DNA of 30,665 nucleotides from contig JASJQH010000097.1 in NCBI GenBank assembly GCA_040143965.1, positions 1 through 30,665 of the forward strand. The letters are read 5' to 3'. Under the pieces are notes generated by a model. The model had not been told where the DNA came from. It saw only the letters and a list, made by a program, of their open reading frames with translations, and did no database searches. The position numbers were made by a program, and so were the translations under genes. Below, one piece after another: positions 20,524 to 29,744 of the stretch (positions are counted from its first letter, which is position 1; each line of letters starts with the position of its first letter). This DNA comes from Basidiobolus ranarum (Eukaryota; Basidiobolomycota; Basidiobolomycetes; Basidiobolales).

Positions 20524-20579
20524 TCAATAGATATCAATGGAAATAAACGGGTCAATAGATATCAATGGAAATAAACGAA
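20524..20579. repeat. Two tandem 28-bp units
   Basis: Units 20524-20551 and 20552-20579 share the first 26 bases, beginning TCAATAGATATCAATGGAAA, and differ only in the last two bases. They lie about 180-230 bases before the peroxiredoxin start codon. Confidence 0.9.
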
Positions 20580-20692
20580 TACATTCATATGATTTGGTGC
20601 AACGTAAACCTTTCCATTGCCATATTCGGTACCGAAGTTTTGATGCTTAATAATGTAACTGATGGATATGTCGCTGCCCCAATAGAGATGGG

Positions 20693-20700
20693 TATATAAA
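20693..20700 (+). promoter_or_regulatory. Candidate TATA box of the peroxiredoxin gene
   Basis: TATATAAA 56 bases before the peroxiredoxin ATG, preceded by a CCAAT at 20678-20682. Together they suggest a strong core promoter. Confidence 0.5.
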
Positions 20701-20755
20701 TCGTGAGAACAGCCCCAGTGGACCTCACCAGTAAAACTTCTATTTGCTTAATACA

Positions 20756-21340
20756 ATGACCGTTCAAATTCAAAAGGCTGCTCCTAGCTTCAAGGCTACT
20801 GCTTATTATGATGGTGAATTCAAGACTATCTCTCTTGAAGACTTCAAGGGCAAGTACCTCGTCCTTTTCTTCTATCCTTTAGATTTCACCTTCGTTTGCC
20901 CCACCGAAATCATTGCCTTCAACGATCGTGTTAAGGAATTCGAGGCTCTTGACTGCGCCGTAGTTGCTTGCTCCGTTGACTCCGAGTTCTCTCACTTGGC
21001 CTGGGTTAACACCCCACGCAAGGAGGGTGGTCTTGGTAACATGGAAATCCCTATCCTTTCCGATATCACCAAGAAGATCTCTCGTGACTACGGAGTCCTT
21101 CTCGAGGATGCCGGTGTTGCTCTCCGTGGTCTCTTCATCATTGACCCCAAGCAAAATGTTCGTATCATGCAAGTCAACGATCTCCCCATTGGTCGCTCCG
21201 TAGATGAAACTCTTCGTCTTCTCGAGGCTCTTCAATTCACCGATATCCACGGTGAGGTCTGCCCTGCTAACTGGCAAAAGGGTGCTGATACCATCAAGCC
21301 TGATGTTTCCGGCTCCAAGGATTTCTTCTCCAAGCAATAA
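20756..21340 (+). CDS. TSA1: Typical 2-Cys peroxiredoxin
   Basis: Cytosolic thiol peroxidase (Prx1/Tsa1 type) that reduces hydrogen peroxide and is recycled by thioredoxin. A single exon encodes 194 residues. The peroxidatic cysteine is C48 in DFTFVCPTE and the resolving cysteine C169 in GEVCPANW, so it forms the intersubunit disulfide of the typical 2-Cys class. The GGLG loop (91-94) of hyperoxidation-sensitive eukaryotic enzymes is present. The C-terminal tail reads SKDFFSKQ, so the usual YF motif is FF. There is no targeting sequence. Codon choice is strongly biased to C-ending codons (GTC, CTC, ACC, GCC) and AAG, unlike most genes nearby, as expected for a very highly expressed gene. A TATA box lies 56 bases before the ATG and AATAAA 73 bases past the stop. 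Confidence 0.97.
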   Translation: MTVQIQKAAPSFKATAYYDGEFKTISLEDFKGKYLVLFFYPLDFTFVCPTEIIAFNDRVKEFEALDCAVVACSVDSEFSHLAWVNTPRKEGGLGNMEIPILSDITKKISRDYGVLLEDAGVALRGLFIIDPKQNVRIMQVNDLPIGRSVDETLRLLEALQFTDIHGEVCPANWQKGADTIKPDVSGSKDFFSKQ

Positions 21341-21412
21341 TTAGCATTCATTTACTTGTGTCATAAATATCATTAAATAGCATCCAAGTATAATTTTAAA
21401 CTATTTGTTTGG

Positions 21413-21418
21413 AATAAA
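21413..21418 (+). terminator. Candidate poly(A) signal of the peroxiredoxin gene
   Basis: AATAAA 73 bases downstream of the peroxiredoxin stop codon. Confidence 0.45.
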
Positions 21419-21675
21419 ACCATAGAAGTACGCTTATTTGCAAGTTTTCTTTTCGGAATGAAGTTTTAGTGTACTAGATTTTTCAACCTTAGTATTCTTA
21501 TCATATACATCCGAAACCTCAGTATTTACCAAACAGTTTTGGGGTACGTTTGAGATACGTTTGAGATGCATACTACTGTTTTGTGGGGAGTCGGGAGTAA
21601 TCGTTGTTGATGACACATCTTTCGATTACGAAATTCAAGGTGCGGAGACCGGTGCTGAATGGAGTAAAGTCATTA

Positions 21676-21697
21676 AGAGAGAGAGAGAGAGAGAGAG
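21676..21697. repeat. (AG)n microsatellite
   Basis: Eleven AG dinucleotides in a row, about 500 bases upstream of the chitin synthase start. Confidence 0.9.
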
Positions 21698-21984
21698 GTG
21701 GAGGTAAGAGTGTATAAGGGTAGTAGATATGAATAGCAAGATGGTACAATGGGTGGGTATTCGTGTTGGTGAAGAGCAGAGTCAGTGTTTGCATCAAATA
21801 CAAATAAGGAGTATATCAGCAACAAACTATTGGTAACAATGGCGTCGAATATACGAACAATATTCTCAATACTCTAACACCATATATTTGGTCTGTAACA
21901 GGGCACTGTAACAGGGAATTTTTAGATGGTTTGTCAGAATATGCAATGTGATGCATTCATTTGGTTAGATGCGAGAAGGCGGGG

Positions 21985-21992
21985 TTAGGGTT
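21985..21992. promoter_or_regulatory. Telobox-like motif TTAGGGTT
   Basis: TTAGGGTT inside GGGGTTAGGGTTC, about 210 bases before the chitin synthase ATG. Confidence 0.35.
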
Positions 21993-22201
21993 CATGGAGA
22001 GATCTACGGTTATGAATAAAACCAAGGCTTTCCCTTACAACCCAGACATTAGTATAGTTCTTGCTTTCTCAAATCCACCCACCCGACTTTTCTTTACAAA
22101 ACCTCCTTTGAGCGAAGGCTGGATACCCTCACAAACAATACTCATCAATATCAATTTATAGTAACTTTCGACTTTTAGTATCACTCGAACCAGCATTTGG
22201 G

Positions 22202-25200
22202 ATGCCATCCAACCAAGATTTTGAGGGGTGTAGTGACGATCAGAACACCAATGGTAACTATTACAGGGTTTGATTGAAACAATGGATACTTATTTAACCA
22301 TCCTTTAATCAGTGGTACATCTAGAAACTCCTCCAAATGTCACGGAAACTCGACGCAAGAAATCTCTTGTCCGTCCCGATCGCCATCCAATGCCAAGAGA
22401 AGAGTTGAACGATCATGAAGGCAACCGTAGGGAGCTACTCGGAAGAAGTGATAGTGTAACCCTCGGAAAAGCTGAGAAAGCGTTAAAGAGTGAAGTTCAA
22501 GTTGAAAATGAAAAGAAGTGGAACGGCTGGGTCATCTTTTCAAAAATCATCACCATCTATGCACCGCGTCCACTTTTAATATGTTGCGGTAAGTGGAATT
22601 TCCCGTGTTGGTTGAATTCCCAACAATTAGCTTACATTCATTATAGGGATGAAAACCGCCGAGGTAAGACAAGCTTGGAGAGAGAAAATAGCCTTGTGCA
22701 CAATAATCTTTTTCTTGTGGATAGCTGTTGGGTTCCTGACTTTTGGTTTTCAACAAGTTCTTTGTGGTTGGGATAGTTTAACTCGTATTAAGCAAGGCCA
22801 AGTGAACGCTACCGATGTCATTATCCATGGAAGAGCTCTGCAGATCGAAAGCTTCATTCACCCAGATGCACCGGGGATACCCGCGGGAGGAAATATCGCA
22901 GCCACTAGTGCTGGTCGGGATCTTTCTTTTCTATTTCAAAACGTCAATGGATATTGCAAACAGATATTGAATTCAAATAGAGATATGACCAATTATTTCC
23001 CATGTGTCACTCGAAGCCCGGAAACTTTAGCCGAGCCAAATACCAGATTCGAAAAGCATGACTGCCATTCTTCAGTGTCTTCAAGGGATTCTTTAAGACG
23101 ACTAAAGTTCCATGGTGACATTTATTACGAGTGGCAAGACCTTCAATCCAAGAAGAGAAATTTGGTTGTATACAATGGGCAAATCCTGGATTTTGACTTA
23201 ATGGACTGGATAGCCCCCGAGATAGAAACCCCTGCTGTGTTTAAGCAACTTCGAGATCCAGAATCTTTACATAGAGGAAAAGATGTAACCTTCTTCTTGA
23301 ATACCTATCATCGTGCCGAGGCCAAATGTGCCGTAGACTTATTTAGAGTGGGAACTCTTGATACGAGCTCTATGGGATGCATGATTTCAAATGTGATGCT
23401 ATATATCTCCCTCATAGTGATTGTTGGTGTGATGCTAGTGAAATTTTTCCTAGCCGTTTTCTTCGATTGGATCTTAAGCTGGCGTCTAGGTAGCTTCCGT
23501 GAAGAAACCTACGAAGAACGTAAGGAGCGTATTGAGGCAATTGAAAAATGGAGTGAGAGTCCGAACAAGCTAGCTTTTCCTCATACAAAATATCCTTCAA
23601 GACCCACTACTGGGTTCTTGCCTAAAACCAGTAGATATTCAACTCCCATTACACTCACCGACCCCGCATTAAAGAGACATACATCTGTACTTCCTAGTTC
23701 GTTTACTTTAGATAACGAAGAAAGAGGATCTATATCGAACTACTCAGTAGTGAACGATCAAATTTCGCTTCAAGACTCCACTGCTTCTCACGTATCTGGA
23801 GAAATTGGAAACATTCACATTCCACCCGTTCTCCCCTCACCTACCTTTCAGCCATTCAACTTTCCCTTGGCCCATATCATTATGTTAGTCACCTGCTATT
23901 CAGAAGGTACTGAGGGTATGCGTACCACGTTGGACTCACTAGCCCTGACCGACTATCCACAGTCGCACAAGCTTATTGTCATTATTGCGGACGGAGATAT
24001 CATAGGTAGCGGTAATGATATGTCCACACCCGATGTTTGCATCTCTATGATGAAAGATTTCGTAATCCCCCCAGAAAATGTAAATCCTTATTCCTATGTT
24101 GCAATTGCCGATGGTACGAAGAGACACAATATGGCCAAGGTCTATGCAGGCTACTACAAGTTCGATGAAACCACTGTCACTAAGGAGAAGCAACAACGTG
24201 TTCCCATGGTCTTAATCGCTAAATGTGGCTCTTCAGAAGAGAGAAGTCTGCCCAAACCAGGCAATCGTGGTAAACGCGATAGTCAAATCATTCTGATGTC
24301 GTTCCTTCAGCGGGTAATGTTTGACGACCGAATGACAGAGATGGAGTATGAGCTATTCAACGCTATCTGGAGTACCACCGGAGTTACAGCTGATAACTTT
24401 GAGATTGTACTGATGGTGGATGCCGATACGAAAGTCTACCCTGACTCAGTTACTCGTATGGTTTCGTGTATGGTGCGAGATCCTCAGATCATGGGTCTCT
24501 GTGGAGAAACTAAAATTGCAAACAAAACTGACAGTTGGGTGTCGATGATTCAAGTCTTTGAGTATTACATCTCACATCATCAAAGTAAGGCTTTTGAAGC
24601 AATATTTGGTAACGTAACTTGCCTTCCCGGATGCTTCAGCATGTATAGAATTAAGTCACCAAAAGGTACTACGGGGCTTTGGGTTCCTATCCTTGCGAAT
24701 CCAGATATCGTTGAGCGTTATTCGGAGAATGTTGTTGATACATTGCATAAGAAGAACTTACTGTTACTGGGTGAAGATCGCTTCCTTACCACCTTGATGT
24801 TACGCACTTTCCCCAAACGAAAGATGATTTTCGTACCGCAAGCAGTATGCAAGACTATAGTCCCAGATAAATTCAGCGTGTTGCTTTCACAGCGTCGTCG
24901 TTGGATCAATTCTACCATTCACAACCTTCTAGAGTTGGTGTTGATTAGAGATCTATGCGGTACATTTTGCTTTTCCATGCAATTTGTCATCTTTCTGGAG
25001 CTTTTAGGTACAGCAGTGTTACCAGCAGCTATTTGCTTCACAAGTTATCTCATTGCGAATTCCATTATTTCGAGGCCAATACCCGTGATTCCGCTTATCA
25101 TTTTGGGTATTGTCTTAGGTCTTCCAGCAGTGTTGATCTTAATGACTACTCGTAAATTGATATATGTTGTTTGGATGATTATTTACTTGATATCACTTCC

Positions 25201-25537
25201 AATATGGAACTTGGTTCTCCCTCTCTATGCGTTCTGGCATTTCGACGATTTCAGCTGGGGACAAACGAGGGTGGTTGCTGGAGAAACAGCCGGCGATGGT
25301 GACCACAGCAAAAAAGATGGAGAATTTGACTCGAGTCGTATCAACATGAAGAAGTGGTCAGAGTTTGAACGTGGTAAGCGTCGAAAGACCAAGCTGTTCA
25401 TGTCGGAATATGCGAATTTTGGTGTACCTACAACAACCCTAGATCAACTTGGCTATCACACACCTAGTCAACTTGCGAGAATCTCCACTGCTAGCCTTTT
25501 AGTACGTAGAGGGGATGAGTTGAAGAGGTTTGACTAG
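22202..25537 (+). CDS. CHS3: Chitin synthase, class IV (Chs3-like)
   Basis: Plasma-membrane processive glycosyltransferase (GT2) that polymerises chitin from UDP-GlcNAc. Three exons (22202-22253, 22313-22588, 22647-25537) give 1072 residues, near the size of Chs3 (1165). The basic N-terminus (RRKKSLVRPDRHPMPRE) leads to WNGWVIFSKIITIYAPRPLL and the class IV block AWREKIALC, with a second hydrophobic segment. A long extracytoplasmic-type region with a degenerate cytochrome-b5-like part follows, then another membrane helix near 250-275. The catalytic domain has DAD (701-703), NVTCLPGCFSMYR, EDR (819-821) and QRRRW (858-862), so all core residues are in place. A helical C-terminal cluster is followed by FSWGQTRVV, the class IV/V signature. 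No myosin motor or exporter domain is attached. The stop codon is the first part of a 28-bp tandem repeat. Confidence 0.95.
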
Positions 25538-25618
25538 ACAGAACTTCAACATGGCTACTTTCTAGACGGAACTTCAACATGACTACTTTCTAGACGGAAC
25601 TTCAACATAGCTACTTTC
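25535..25618. repeat. Three tandem 28-bp units starting at the chitin synthase stop codon
   Basis: Units 25535-25562, 25563-25590 and 25591-25618 share the pattern TAGAC(A/G)GAACTTCAACAT followed by a CTACTTTC end. The first three bases of unit 1 are the chitin synthase TAG. Units differ at a few positions, so the array is somewhat diverged. Confidence 0.92.
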
Positions 25619-25999
25619 AACCCATATTTATTATTTAATGCCTTGCATTCTTTATCGCCGCTACTACATACCATTACTATCTATCGACATATTTATTCAA
25701 AATCCCTGACCATTAACTTAGCCCTCTGTGTTCGATCAGCTTAATCGTTCTCACTATGATAATGATATAGATTAAATACTGAATAAAAACTCTTAGAATC
25801 CAGTTACTATATTAGTATACCCTTTAAATTACATCAGTGATTGTCCATTTTTGATCAATTGGCCAATCACAAAGAGTTCAGGGTTTCTTTTTTTTCATGT
25901 TGGAAGTGTATCAAGCTTTAAAGGTGGCCATGATGCTCTAACCAGTTTTTTTTCTTTTCCACTCTCGCGTGACTCTTCCGTATCCTCCCCGATAGAACT
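25538..25999. promoter_or_regulatory. Intergenic region, chitin synthase 3' side / HPRT promoter
   Basis: About 460 bases. The first part is the tandem repeat; the rest is AT-rich, with a short pyrimidine-rich stretch close to the HPRT start (25949-25990). No extra gene was seen. Confidence 0.5.
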
Positions 26000-26852
26000 A
26001 TGGACGCCAAACACTGGATTGACATTGATATTGCTCGAGTATACCCACTCGATCATTTCGTTGTTCCTCAACATTATGAGAAGGATGTTGAAAGTATTTT
26101 GATCCCTCACGGAATGATCAAGGATAGAATTCAGAAGCTTGCCAAACTTATCGTTAACGACATTCCTGACGATCCTATTCCCAACCTTGGTAAGACTATT
26201 TCTCTGAGCTTTTCTCTATCCTTCGTGTGTATAACCTTCTTTCTACAGTTGTATGCTGCGTTTTAAAGGGTGGTCACCAATACTTTGCTGATTTGGTTAA
26301 CGAAATCAAGAGATGTCATACTAGCAAAGGAAAGTCCATCAAACTCAGTCTGGAATTCTTGAAAGTTAAAAGTTACGAGAACGACCAATCCACTGGCAAT
26401 GTCCGCATTTCTTTGACCGAGAAAGAATTGGAGGACTTCCGTGGCAAGGTATTTGATTATTTTTCAATATTCTCATTTATTTCCTTACTAATAGGTTCAC
26501 CTTGATAACGCAACAGAACCTTCTTATCGTTGAAGATATCATTGATACTGGTCGTACCATGGTCAAGCTCCTTGATCGTTTGAAGGACTTTGGTCCTACT
26601 TCCGTTAAGGTGACCAGTTTGTTGATCAAGAAAACTCCCCATTCCAACGGCTACATCCCTGATTATGTTGGTTTTGCCATTCCTGATGCTTTTGTGGTTG
26701 GATACGCTCTTGATTATAACGAACATTTCCGTGATCTTGACCATATTGCTGTGATTAGTGTAAGTTATGCTTGTTGAATATATACAAACTATACTTGATA
26801 TTTAACTAAGATCTGCTTCTAGGAACACGGAAAACAGGCCTATGCCTTATAA
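26000..26852 (+). CDS. HPRT1: Hypoxanthine-guanine phosphoribosyltransferase, animal-like
   Basis: Purine salvage enzyme that joins hypoxanthine or guanine to PRPP to make IMP or GMP in the cytosol. Four exons (26000-26189, 26249-26448, 26517-26759, 26823-26852) give 220 residues; human HPRT1 has 218. The start follows GATAGAACT; no better ATG lies upstream in frame. Recognisable blocks: [14 protein letters not shown], the [13 protein letters not shown] loop, the flexible loop [12 protein letters not shown], the PRPP-binding signature [15 protein letters not shown], then [20 protein letters not shown] and [19 protein letters not shown]. The line-up with animal HPRT1 runs nearly end to end and is closer, from memory, than to ascomycete Hpt1. 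The last exon is only ten codons including the stop (EHGKQAYAL), matching the human ETGKAKYKA end. Confidence 0.95.
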
Positions 26853-27058
26853 ATTTCATTCTAAGGATTTATCTCTAGAATAAATTGTAAATTTAACCAG
26901 TGTATACTTCCGGAGCCCAAGACCTGAACCCTACGTGCAATAGAGAGTGCACCATTTACCTTGATCAATGACTTGAATTATTATACTAACCTTATAGTAA
27001 GAAATATATTGATGATAGTAAATGAATACACGATTAAATAAACGAATGTCTGTAGGAT
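26853..27058. other. Short intergenic region between convergent HPRT and lipase-like genes
   Basis: About 200 bases containing both 3' untranslated regions. Nothing else is seen. Confidence 0.55.
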
Positions 27059-29744
27059 TTATTTCGAACTCTGTTCCCAATCTTTGCTTATTTCTACCAC
27101 CGGATTGTCAATCAAATCTTCTGAGAGTTCATTTCTTCTTCGTGACATCAATTCCCCAGTCTTGACTAGATTCTTTTTATTCCAAAGATCTCGTTCCTTC
27201 TGATGAATTCCGTTGATTGGAGAAGATAAGGAACGATTGTGAGTCTGATGGGGATTCCGTTTTTGCTTTCGCTTCTTTTTCATTATTAAACCATCTTCTT
27301 GATCGGAATTCCCTTCCGAACTGGTATCAGTGTTCATATAGCCAATATCCGACTCTTGTAGTTCACATTCACCACAATGGTCATGCTCGCAGAAGATTTC
27401 CTGTGCCCATTGGCTCAACCCACTTACTACTCCCTTGGCCTCCGGAAATATAGGTAACATCTGCAGGAAGGCGTGAGATATACCCTGAAGAATCTTCAGT
27501 TCCACCACTTTCTCCTCCACGAATTCTTTCTCGTTCAAGAAATCAGTATTCACGTAGCTACTTACTTTACGCAGAGTTGGATTGGAAGAATTTCGAAAGT
27601 ATTCTGGTGTAAATGGTGTGTTACCATTCGTGGGAACTTTAGAAGCTGAAGATCCGGCCGGGGTCATTCCGAATTTACTGGAGAAATTCTGAAGATCTGA
27701 GTTGGATCGTCTATCTGGTTTGAATGTGAATTCGGATTTATCACTGCCTTGTACTTCATCGATATCCCGTTGTCTTTTAGCTTCTCGCCAGAGTTTTCGT
27801 TTCGCCTCCCGAATTCTCCCTGCGAAGATGATGGTATCATCCACGAGGGGATCTTTTTCTCCACAAATTAGGTAAACTTTGGGAAATTGTGCGAGAAGTT
27901 CATCCGGTGCTACTATAGGTGAAAGAAGATAATCATGTTGAAAATCGGGCGTTTGATTCGGACCAATGTATAGAATCGCCATTGCGCGCATCTAAATTCC
28001 AAAATTGAGTTAAGAGTTGATATGAATATGTGAGAAGATTATACTACCAAGTCGGGGGTGATGATTCTGTCGTTGAAGAAGCTCATTCTGCTGGTCATGG
28101 AGAGTCTGGTGCCAGAATTGGTTGATAGTTTGTATGGGACTTTAATTCTTTCTTGAATGGCTCGATGTTTCTGTGAGCTCCATTTTCTTTCAAGGTCTGG
28201 TCCTACAGCCAACGGACTGCAGTGGCTCAAGTGATTTTTAGCTTCCATTAGGGAGGGTAGGGACTTGGCCGATTGAGCCCGGATCAGGCTCATTTGGGTA
28301 TTAGACATCCAAGAGCTAATGTTAAAGTCAAGACACCCATAGATAAGTATAACTCCGTCTGGCAATGGAACTGCAGGCTTGCGCTCCAAAGCCTTGAGAA
28401 CCACAGACGCTGCAATATTTCCGCCACTAGATGTTTTTAATATACGTTCATTAATTCAATATATATTCCATATCGTAGGATAGCACCACTTACGCTGAAT
28501 CTCCCATCATTGCCACAGATATACGATCTCTTTTCTCTCCATTCATGTTGGTCCATCCAAGCATTCCTAGACACTCACCATTAGTTTCTACGATCGTTCT
28601 ATACACGTCAAAGCACTCTTCAATCGCATACGGATACGGGAACTCTGGCGCTTTCCCATAATCGATACTTACGATGGGAACACCAGTCTCAAAGGTCATC
28701 TGAGCCAGATAATCTTCGTGACACTCGGGATTCATGGTAACGAAACCACCCCCGGGAAAGTTTAGAATGATTTTAGAGCAGAATTGGTAGCTCTCTTTAA
28801 CACCAGCAAAATAGATATGAGCTCTTATAGGATTTGGACCACATGCGTATTTTGAAGGTCTTGGAATCAAGATCCGTTTTTCAACACTTAATCGTGGTTT
28901 TGTTAGTTTAGAACCTAAGCGTAGTAGTGGATGAAGGGATTTTTCCCATGACATTCTCATGTACTCTACTGTAGGTTGAGACCGAATTTTACGAACCTAA
29001 GTTTTGTGCGTATAATTTAACCCAATGAACATATGAATAAAATCTGAGAGAAATAATCGCATACCTTTTGGTCAGCTCTCTCTGCAAACACCAGATAAAA
29101 TAGGGTGAACGCAATACTCAGTATATTCATCAACCATTTGGGGCGGATATTCATAGCTGTATAAAAGCCTGCGTCCAGGGCAGTAAGAACCCATGTAGCA
29201 CGATAGTAATTTCGACTATACTGTGAAGGCATATACATATATATAAAAATAGCAATATGTATTAGTCAACGCTTGAACTGATTCCAACAAATTCCTTCGA
29301 CTTACCAGTCTTGCTAGAGGCTCTGGAGCTGATTTGATAGGGAATAAGAAAAGGATTTAACATACAATAGATACATTGTAGGTACAGTAGGTATACTAAC
29401 CATTCAAACCTAGCAGAAGAAATGCATTCTTTATGAGGTAAGCACATGTCAAGCTTCCAACAACCAGTTGCCACGGAGAAAACCTAGCTATACTCTTATG
29501 AAAACGAGTAACGCTGAGCATATGCACACAAATATACACTAACCAAGTCGCTTATTGATCCCAATCAGATATCGAGGACCATTCTGACGATAACTCCTCA
29601 GAGTTAGTATGCTAATGAAATTTCAATACTAAGTACGTATACTTTGAAGTATTCTATTGTGAATACATACGCAGCAGTCGCGACTAGAATAACTTGCACC
29701 CGCTTGAGATTATTAGAGGGTTTCCCCAGCAGATGATCAATCAT
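27059..29744 (-). CDS. Hormone-sensitive-lipase-like alpha/beta hydrolase with N-terminal membrane region
   Basis: Membrane-bound serine esterase/lipase of the HSL family; by family, likely acts on neutral lipids or sterol esters at ER or lipid droplets. Eight exons (+ coordinates 27059-27991, 28048-28426, 28494-28996, 29065-29220, 29306-29328, 29401-29487, 29544-29611, 29671-29744) give 740 residues. Residues 1-136 contain three or four hydrophobic stretches. The hydrolase core begins near 180. The oxyanion segment is NFPGGGF, with Pro where bacterial and animal HSLs have His. The triad is complete: S303 in GDSAGG (split by an intron), D477 in CGEKDPLVDD and H603 in GISHAFL. A long insert (about 495-590) and a basic, low-complexity C-tail (MKKKRKQKRNPHQ) are extra to the core and may be regulatory. 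The gene is on the opposite strand to HPRT, tail to tail. Confidence 0.9.

Larger units (their letters stand above)
19722..20755. promoter_or_regulatory. Intergenic region, desaturase 3' side / peroxiredoxin promoter
   Basis: About 1.03 kb. It contains a tandem duplication of a 28-base unit (20524-20579), a shorter duplication of TCAAGAATGGAAT near 20319-20345, and a TATATAAA box at 20693-20700. A 100-codon frame at 19742-20044 directly after the desaturase stop shows no recognisable features and is taken as 3' untranslated sequence. Confidence 0.5.
21341..22201. promoter_or_regulatory. Intergenic region, peroxiredoxin 3' side / chitin synthase promoter
   Basis: About 860 bases with a poly(A) signal (21413-21418), an (AG)11 microsatellite (21676-21697) and a telobox-like TTAGGGTT (21985-21992). 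Short open frames on both strands here are low-complexity or featureless. Confidence 0.5.

Noticed and set aside
20879-21337. A 152-codon open frame antisense to the peroxiredoxin
   Set aside because: It is a shadow of the strongly biased codon use of the peroxiredoxin gene; the sense product is unmistakable.
21434-21803. Two minus-strand frames near the AG microsatellite
   Set aside because: One is low-complexity (Leu/Ser run from the dinucleotide repeat), the other has no features; neither shows splice or start support.
25535-25618. The 28-bp array as a CRISPR array
   Set aside because: The units are directly adjacent without spacers, and the genome is eukaryotic.
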